Of a DNA stretch of 64,000 bases, positions 60,238 through 64,000 are shown piece after piece. Origin of the DNA: JABJAG01 sp965222215 (GTDB lineage Bacteria > Pseudomonadota > Alphaproteobacteria > UBA6615); contig OZ244931.1 in assembly GCA_965222215.1 (NCBI GenBank), positions 3,038,001 through 3,102,000 on the forward strand. Direction: 5' to 3'. The translations under genes were made by a program, and so were the position numbers. Numbering within the stretch: position 1 is the first letter of the stretch; every line of letters starts with the position of its first letter. The notes under the pieces are model-generated. The model was not told the DNA's origin, ran no database searches, and saw only the letters and a list, made by a program, of their open reading frames with translations.

Positions 60238-61017
60238 ATGGCTGAATTTTCGCTCCCGAAGAATTCCAAGCCCGTCGAGGGCAAGGAATGGCCCAAGCCC
60301 GAAGGCGCCAGCAACCTGAAGGCGTTCAAGATCTATCGCTGGACGCCCGACGACGACCAGAACCCGCGGATCGACACCTACTATGTCGACCTCGACGACT
60401 GCGGGCCGATGGTTCTCGACGCGCTTATCAAGATCAAGAACGAGGTGGACTCGACGCTGACGTTCCGCCGCTCGTGCCGCGAAGGCGTATGCGGATCGTG
60501 CGCGATGAACATCGACGGCACGAACAACCTCGCCTGCACCAAGTACATCGCGGATGCGAAGGGGGACGTGAAAATCTACCCGCTGCCGCACCAGCAGGTG
60601 ATCAAGGATCTGGTGCCCGACCAGACCCACTTCTTCGCCCAGTACCGCGAGATCGAGCCCTGGCTCAAGACCGACACACCCGCACCCGAACGCGAGCGGC
60701 TGCAGACCCCGGAGGACCGGGCGAAGATCGACGGGCTTTGGGAGTGCGTGCTTTGCGCTTGCTGCTCCACGTCCTGCCCGAGCTACTGGTGGAACGAAGA
60801 TCGGTATCTGGGCCCGGCGATCCTGCTGCAGGCCTATCGCTGGCTCGCGGACACGCGCGACGAAGCCACCGGCGAACGGCTCGACAATCTGGAAGACCCG
60901 TTCCGTCTCTACCGTTGCCATACGATCATGAATTGCACGCGGACCTGCCCCAAGCATCTCAATCCGGCGAAGGCGATCGCCGAGATCAAGAAGATGATGG
61001 TGGAACGCCGCCTGTGA
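60238..61017 (+). CDS. sdhB: Succinate dehydrogenase iron-sulfur subunit
   Basis: A 259-residue subunit with all three clusters visible: [2Fe-2S] in CREGVCGSCAMNIDGTNNLA plus the following Cys, [4Fe-4S] in CVLCACCSTSCPSYWW and [3Fe-4S] in CHTIMNCTRTCPKHLNPAKA. It passes electrons from SdhA to ubiquinone. Its TGA stop shares a base with the ATG of the following exported-protein gene. Confidence 0.97.
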   Translation: MAEFSLPKNSKPVEGKEWPKPEGASNLKAFKIYRWTPDDDQNPRIDTYYVDLDDCGPMVLDALIKIKNEVDSTLTFRRSCREGVCGSCAMNIDGTNNLACTKYIADAKGDVKIYPLPHQQVIKDLVPDQTHFFAQYREIEPWLKTDTPAPERERLQTPEDRAKIDGLWECVLCACCSTSCPSYWWNEDRYLGPAILLQAYRWLADTRDEATGERLDNLEDPFRLYRCHTIMNCTRTCPKHLNPAKAIAEIKKMMVERRL

Positions 61018-61898
61018 TGTTTTCCCGCACCATGCGATACGTCACCGCCGCGGTTTTTGCCGCGGCGGTTTCGTTTTCGGGTCTTGCTCACGGCCAGGTG
61101 CCCGACGGCGACAAGCAGGTCGACCGGTTCCCGGCCGGACCGGCCAACATGTTCCAGCCCGGGTCGGCGTTCACCCTCTACGAAAACGCCAATGACCCTG
61201 CCCGCGTGGAAGGCCTGAACGCAGCGCTCAACACCATGACCGCGCAGAGTCAGGAAAACGCCAACCTGATCGCGGCCGTGCGGCAGGGCATCGCGGAAGG
61301 CGTGGCCGAAAGCGATTCCGACATACTCGCGCGTGCGATCGCCAGCAGCATCGAGGGCACCTTCTCCATCATCGTTCAGGCCGGATTCGTTCGCGCGATG
61401 GGGCAGACAAACCCGGCGATGGGACAAATGCTACGGACCGCGCGCACAATCGTGCACCTGCCTGGCGGTAAGCGAATTGAGGTGCCGGTCCTCCTGGCTG
61501 CCGCCGTGCATTCGCTGGGAGTGATTGCGTCGGGCGAAAAATTGCGCGACGGGTCGCCGACCGAAGACATGGCGGGCCTGTATGACCTGACGGTGCTTGG
61601 TGACTGTGGCCTGAATGATGCGGCGGTAACGTTCAAACAGACCGACTTCGTGGTCGAAGGCTCGATCGGGTCGACGCTGACCTTCTATGGCGCTGTCGGC
61701 GAGGAGAAGGCGTATCTGGTGTTGAACGAACAGCGCTACGCAAAGATCACGGAAACCGATACCGGCCTGCCGCAGATCGAGGTTCCCGACCGGCCATCGG
61801 ACCTGTTCGAAGCCGAACTCCCGACCGACGGCGACAGCTACGCGTTCAAGAGCATCACGCGCGGCGCATGCGCGTTCAAGCTGGCGCCAATCGAATAG
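61017..61898 (+). CDS. Exported hypothetical protein coupled to sdhB
   Basis: A 293-residue protein not recognised. It has a signal peptide (MFSRTMRYVTAAVFAAAVSF, cleavage after GLAHGQ), a helical middle region (residues 60-130 with LNTMTAQSQENANLIAAVRQ) and a beta-rich C-terminal half with the pair of cysteines in LGDCGLNDA and RGACAFK. TGATG overlap with sdhB means translation is coupled to succinate dehydrogenase. It may be an accessory periplasmic protein, but nothing links it to SDH except position. Confidence 0.75.
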   Translation: MFSRTMRYVTAAVFAAAVSFSGLAHGQVPDGDKQVDRFPAGPANMFQPGSAFTLYENANDPARVEGLNAALNTMTAQSQENANLIAAVRQGIAEGVAESDSDILARAIASSIEGTFSIIVQAGFVRAMGQTNPAMGQMLRTARTIVHLPGGKRIEVPVLLAAAVHSLGVIASGEKLRDGSPTEDMAGLYDLTVLGDCGLNDAAVTFKQTDFVVEGSIGSTLTFYGAVGEEKAYLVLNEQRYAKITETDTGLPQIEVPDRPSDLFEAELPTDGDSYAFKSITRGACAFKLAPIE

Positions 61899-61908
61899 GG
61901 GCTGGCGG

Positions 61909-62514
61909 ATGTTCATCCCGGGCCCGTTCGAAGTCACCGACCGAGAGACCCTCTTCGATCTGATCGAGGCGTTCCCGTTCGCGATCCTGGTCGCGACACA
62001 CGAGGACCGGCCCTTCGCCTCGCACATCCCGTTTACGCTGGACCGCCGAAACGGCGTGCTTGTCGCCCATGTCGCCCGCGCCAACCCGCAGGGCGGCCTG
62101 TGCGACGGGTCGCAGGAGATGCTGGCCGTCTTCCAGGGCCCGCATGGCTATGTCTCGCCGAACTGGTACCGGCCCGGCAACGCCGTACCCACCTGGAACT
62201 ACGCGGCCGTCCACGTTTACGGCACGCCGGTCGCGGTCGACGACCCGGAGGCGATCCGCCGCCACCAGGAGGCACTGATCGAGGCCTTCGAGGGACCCGA
62301 CGGCTGGCGAATGGACAGCCAGCCCGCGCGTTACATTGACGGCATGTTGCGCGGCATCGTGGCGTTCGAGATGCGGATCGACAGAATCGAGGGCAAGTTC
62401 AAGCTGAGCCAGAACCGGTCCGAAGAAGACCGCCGGCAGGTTGCAGATGCGTTGGCGGACGGCTCGCCCTGGGACCGGGCGCTCGCCGACCTGATGCGCA
62501 AACACGTGTTCTGA
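61909..62514 (+). CDS. FMN-binding negative regulator family protein (PaiB-like)
   Basis: A 201-residue flavin-binding split-barrel protein. MFIPGPFEVTDRETLFDLIE, FAILVATHEDRPFASHIPFT, LVAHVARANPQ, and PHGYVSPNWYRPGNAVPTWN are the PaiB signatures. The first known member represses protease and sporulation genes in Bacillus, but most homologues are of unknown role. Ten bases after the exported-protein gene, so likely at the end of the sdh transcript. Confidence 0.9.
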   Translation: MFIPGPFEVTDRETLFDLIEAFPFAILVATHEDRPFASHIPFTLDRRNGVLVAHVARANPQGGLCDGSQEMLAVFQGPHGYVSPNWYRPGNAVPTWNYAAVHVYGTPVAVDDPEAIRRHQEALIEAFEGPDGWRMDSQPARYIDGMLRGIVAFEMRIDRIEGKFKLSQNRSEEDRRQVADALADGSPWDRALADLMRKHVF

Positions 62515-62517
62515 GGG

Positions 62518-62862
62518 CTATTTGACCCGCCGCAAGTGGGGGGCCTTGCGTTCCTCCTTCGGCGGGCCGCCGCTCCCGGAAGCGCCGCCACCCCCGCGCA
62601 GGGCGCGGTAAAGATAGAAAATACCCATCGTGACGATCAGTGCCCCGATCAGGCGCAGCACGGTCTGGATCGCCAGCCCCTCAAGGTCGAGGAAGCTCAC
62701 CCGGCCCAGCGCAAGCGCGAAAATCTGGATCGTAAGGCCCCACAGGATTGCGTACTTGAACGCGCGCCACGTTGACGTCGCGTAGACGCCCAGCGCGATA
62801 TAGCCGACCAGCGCGAACGGGCTTGCGGTCAACGCAAGGGCAAGGGTGAGAATCTCAATCAT
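62518..62862 (-). CDS. Small predicted membrane protein
   Basis: A 114-residue protein with about three membrane helices (ILTLALALTASPFALVGYIA, AILWGLTIQIFALALG, VLRLIGALIVTMGIFYLYRA) and a Gly-rich, basic tail (GGGGASGSGGPPKEERKAPH). Not recognised. The start MIEILTLALAL is the first ATG of the frame, and the gene converges on the PaiB-like gene with three bases between. Confidence 0.62.
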   Translation of the reverse strand: MIEILTLALALTASPFALVGYIALGVYATSTWRAFKYAILWGLTIQIFALALGRVSFLDLEGLAIQTVLRLIGALIVTMGIFYLYRALRGGGGASGSGGPPKEERKAPHLRRVK

Positions 62863-62947
62863 GGCTTCCTATGCGCCAAACCTCGCAGGGCGATCAAGGG
62901 GGCGCTATAGTTGTGCCGTGAAATCCGGGAGAACAGGAGCCTGCGCG

Positions 62948-63751
62948 ATGGAACTGAACAGCGAACAGCTCAAGCAATTTGATGAAGAAGGCTGGGTGTT
63001 CCTGCCCGATGTCTTCAGCCAGGACGAAATCGATGTCCTGACCGGCGAACTGCCCACCATCTTCTCCATGGACCGTCCGGAAGTCTGGCGCGAGACCGGC
63101 AGCGATTCGGTGCGGACGGCCTTCGCGGCCCACTACTACAACGAGGCCTATCGCCGGCTGGGACGGCACCCCCGGCTGATCGGGCCCGTGACGCAACTGC
63201 TCGACGGTCCGGTCTACATGCACCAGTACAAGATCAACGGGAAAGCCGCCTTCGACGGGGACGTCTGGCAGTGGCACCAAGACTACGGGACCTGGGCGCG
63301 TGACGACAAGATGCCCGAGGCACGCGCCATGAACATCGCGCTGTTCCTCGACGAGGTGACCGAGTTCAACGGCCCGCTCTACATCATCCCGCGCAGTCAC
63401 AAGGCCGGCGTGATCGACGCCGGCCACGACACGCTGACGACGTCATATCCCCTGTGGACGCTGGACAAGGAAACGGTCGCGCGGCTGGCGGACGAAGGCG
63501 GCATGATCGCGCCGAAGGGCAAGCCCGGCTCGGTGCTGCTGTTCCACTCGAATATCGTGCACGCGTCGGCGCCGAACATCAGCCCGTGGGGCCGGGTGAT
63601 CGTCTATCTGAGCCTGTGCCACGTGGACAACCACATCACCCAGTTCAAGCGCGAGGAATGGATCGCCCACCGCGACTTCGCCCCCATCGAGCCGCTCGAC
63701 GACGACTGCCTGCTGGAACTTGCCCGCGAGAACGCGGCTGCGGCGGAGTAG
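62948..63751 (+). CDS. Phytanoyl-CoA dioxygenase family protein (EctD-like)
   Basis: A 267-residue Fe(II)/2-oxoglutarate oxygenase. The facial triad is visible: H110 and D112 in VWQWHQDYGTWARDDKMPEA and the distal histidine in LLFHSNIVHASAPN, with an arginine for 2-oxoglutarate in WGRVIVYLS. The WHQDYGTW region resembles the ectoine hydroxylase signature, but the ectoine genes are absent, so the substrate is open. ATG 62948 has ACAGGAGCC six bases upstream. Confidence 0.85.
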   Translation: MELNSEQLKQFDEEGWVFLPDVFSQDEIDVLTGELPTIFSMDRPEVWRETGSDSVRTAFAAHYYNEAYRRLGRHPRLIGPVTQLLDGPVYMHQYKINGKAAFDGDVWQWHQDYGTWARDDKMPEARAMNIALFLDEVTEFNGPLYIIPRSHKAGVIDAGHDTLTTSYPLWTLDKETVARLADEGGMIAPKGKPGSVLLFHSNIVHASAPNISPWGRVIVYLSLCHVDNHITQFKREEWIAHRDFAPIEPLDDDCLLELARENAAAAE

Positions 63752-63754
63752 CGT

Positions 63755-64000
63755 CTACTTCCGCATCGGGGCGCGGTCGATGTTGTCCTCGATGGGGACG
63801 TGCAAGGTCGTACAGAAGGTCCCGACGAGCTGGTAGTAGCCGACCATCACCGTGAGATCGACGAGGCCCTGGTCGCCGAGCGAATCCCGGATTTCCTCGA
63901 CCAGCGCATCATCGGCTTTACCGCCGGTGGCCACGATCCGTGAGAACTTAAGTGCCGGACCGCGCGGCGCGGGCAGGTCTTCCTGGGCCGGGGTGCCGCA
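63755..64000 (-). CDS. Carboxymuconolactone decarboxylase family protein (5' end missing)
   Basis: The last 81 residues of a minus-strand gene that starts beyond the window. DQGLVDLTVMVGYYQLVGTF is almost the same as GFVDLTVMIGYYGMLARF in the family member at 12.7 kb, and the end LHVPIEDNIDRAPMRK fits. The N-terminal part with the active helix is not seen, so decarboxylase activity cannot be judged. Confidence 0.78.
   Translation of the reverse strand, partial: CGTPAQEDLPAPRGPALKFSRIVATGGKADDALVEEIRDSLGDQGLVDLTVMVGYYQLVGTFCTTLHVPIEDNIDRAPMRK

Noticed and set aside
59203..60957. 584-codon minus-strand frame over sdhA and sdhB
   Set aside because: Both strands cannot be coding here; sdhA and sdhB are certain.
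1..64000. CRISPR arrays, prophage, insertion sequences, restriction or other defence systems
   Set aside because: No regularly spaced direct repeats, transposase, integrase, capsid, methylase-nuclease pair or toxin-antitoxin pair was seen; the only nuclease is the decayed HNH gene.

Overview
The window is GC-rich, gene-dense bacterial chromosome and reads as an aerobic, heterotrophic alphaproteobacterium, probably Rhodospirillales-like. The evidence is gene content and order: sdhCDAB, argH-lptM-lysA-DUF4175, MJ0042 zinc-ribbon/ftsE/ftsX/ydcF/plsC, DUF2125 facing tyrA-hisC-chorismate mutase beside metX-metW, a CpdR-type receiver, a DUF2852 protein, and a twin-transmembrane protein ahead of a PduO-type adenosyltransferase. 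There is no rRNA, CRISPR array, insertion sequence or prophage. One tRNA (Leu, anticodon CAA) is present.

Layout. 1-9.2 kb is catabolic: a partial amidohydrolase, an acyl-CoA dehydrogenase with a coupled monooxygenase-fold protein, an SDR, a bifunctional enoyl-CoA hydratase/3-hydroxyacyl-CoA dehydrogenase, a DASS-type transporter, a muconolactone-isomerase-like protein and two tandem GST paralogues. 9.3-15.6 kb holds a secreted dienelactone-hydrolase-like protein, a methyltransferase, a gamma-glutamyltransferase-like enzyme, a carboxymuconolactone-decarboxylase-family protein, DUF2852 and an AI-2E-family exporter. 15.7-20.3 kb is a molybdenum hydroxylase cluster (coxG, coxM-, coxS- and coxL-like). 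20.4-23.7 kb is an A+T-richer accessory block (amidohydrolase, small membrane protein, cupin, divergent GntR/FCD regulator) with a palindromic operator candidate. 23.7-35.4 kb returns to core genes: bicupin, tRNA-Leu, DedA/YqaA, dsbB, coq7, a decayed HNH endonuclease, esterase, alkA, gluQ, Nudix, cobalamin adenosyltransferase, etfBA and hbdA. 35.5-56.6 kb is mostly housekeeping: tlpA, argH, lptM, lysA, DUF4175, cpdR, ftsEX, plsC, chaC, tyrA, hisC, chorismate mutase, metXW, GST, lysE, pdxY. A 1-kb gene-free stretch precedes the sdhCDAB operon at 57.6-61 kb, which runs on into a coupled exported protein and a PaiB-like flavoprotein. The window ends with a PhyH-family dioxygenase and a partial carboxymuconolactone-decarboxylase-family gene.

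How the genes fit together. ETF (etfBA) and succinate dehydrogenase are electron routes into the quinone pool, Coq7 helps make ubiquinone, and the acyl-CoA dehydrogenase, hydratase and two 3-hydroxyacyl-CoA dehydrogenases would feed them. Several intergenic gaps hold short palindromic repeats of at least three families. Six loci carry the commonest family, and two copies of another lie in opposite orientation around 27-30 kb.

Points that stand out: the HNH endonuclease gene with two homopolymer frameshifts and three lost zinc cysteines but an intact promoter and ribosome binding site; the P-loop kinase remnant next to two perfect DnaA-box 9-mers; the structured 1-kb gap upstream of sdhC; the A+T-rich regulator/cupin/amidohydrolase block; and the unknown exported protein translationally coupled to sdhB. 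I did not find a convincing new multi-gene defence or mobile system.
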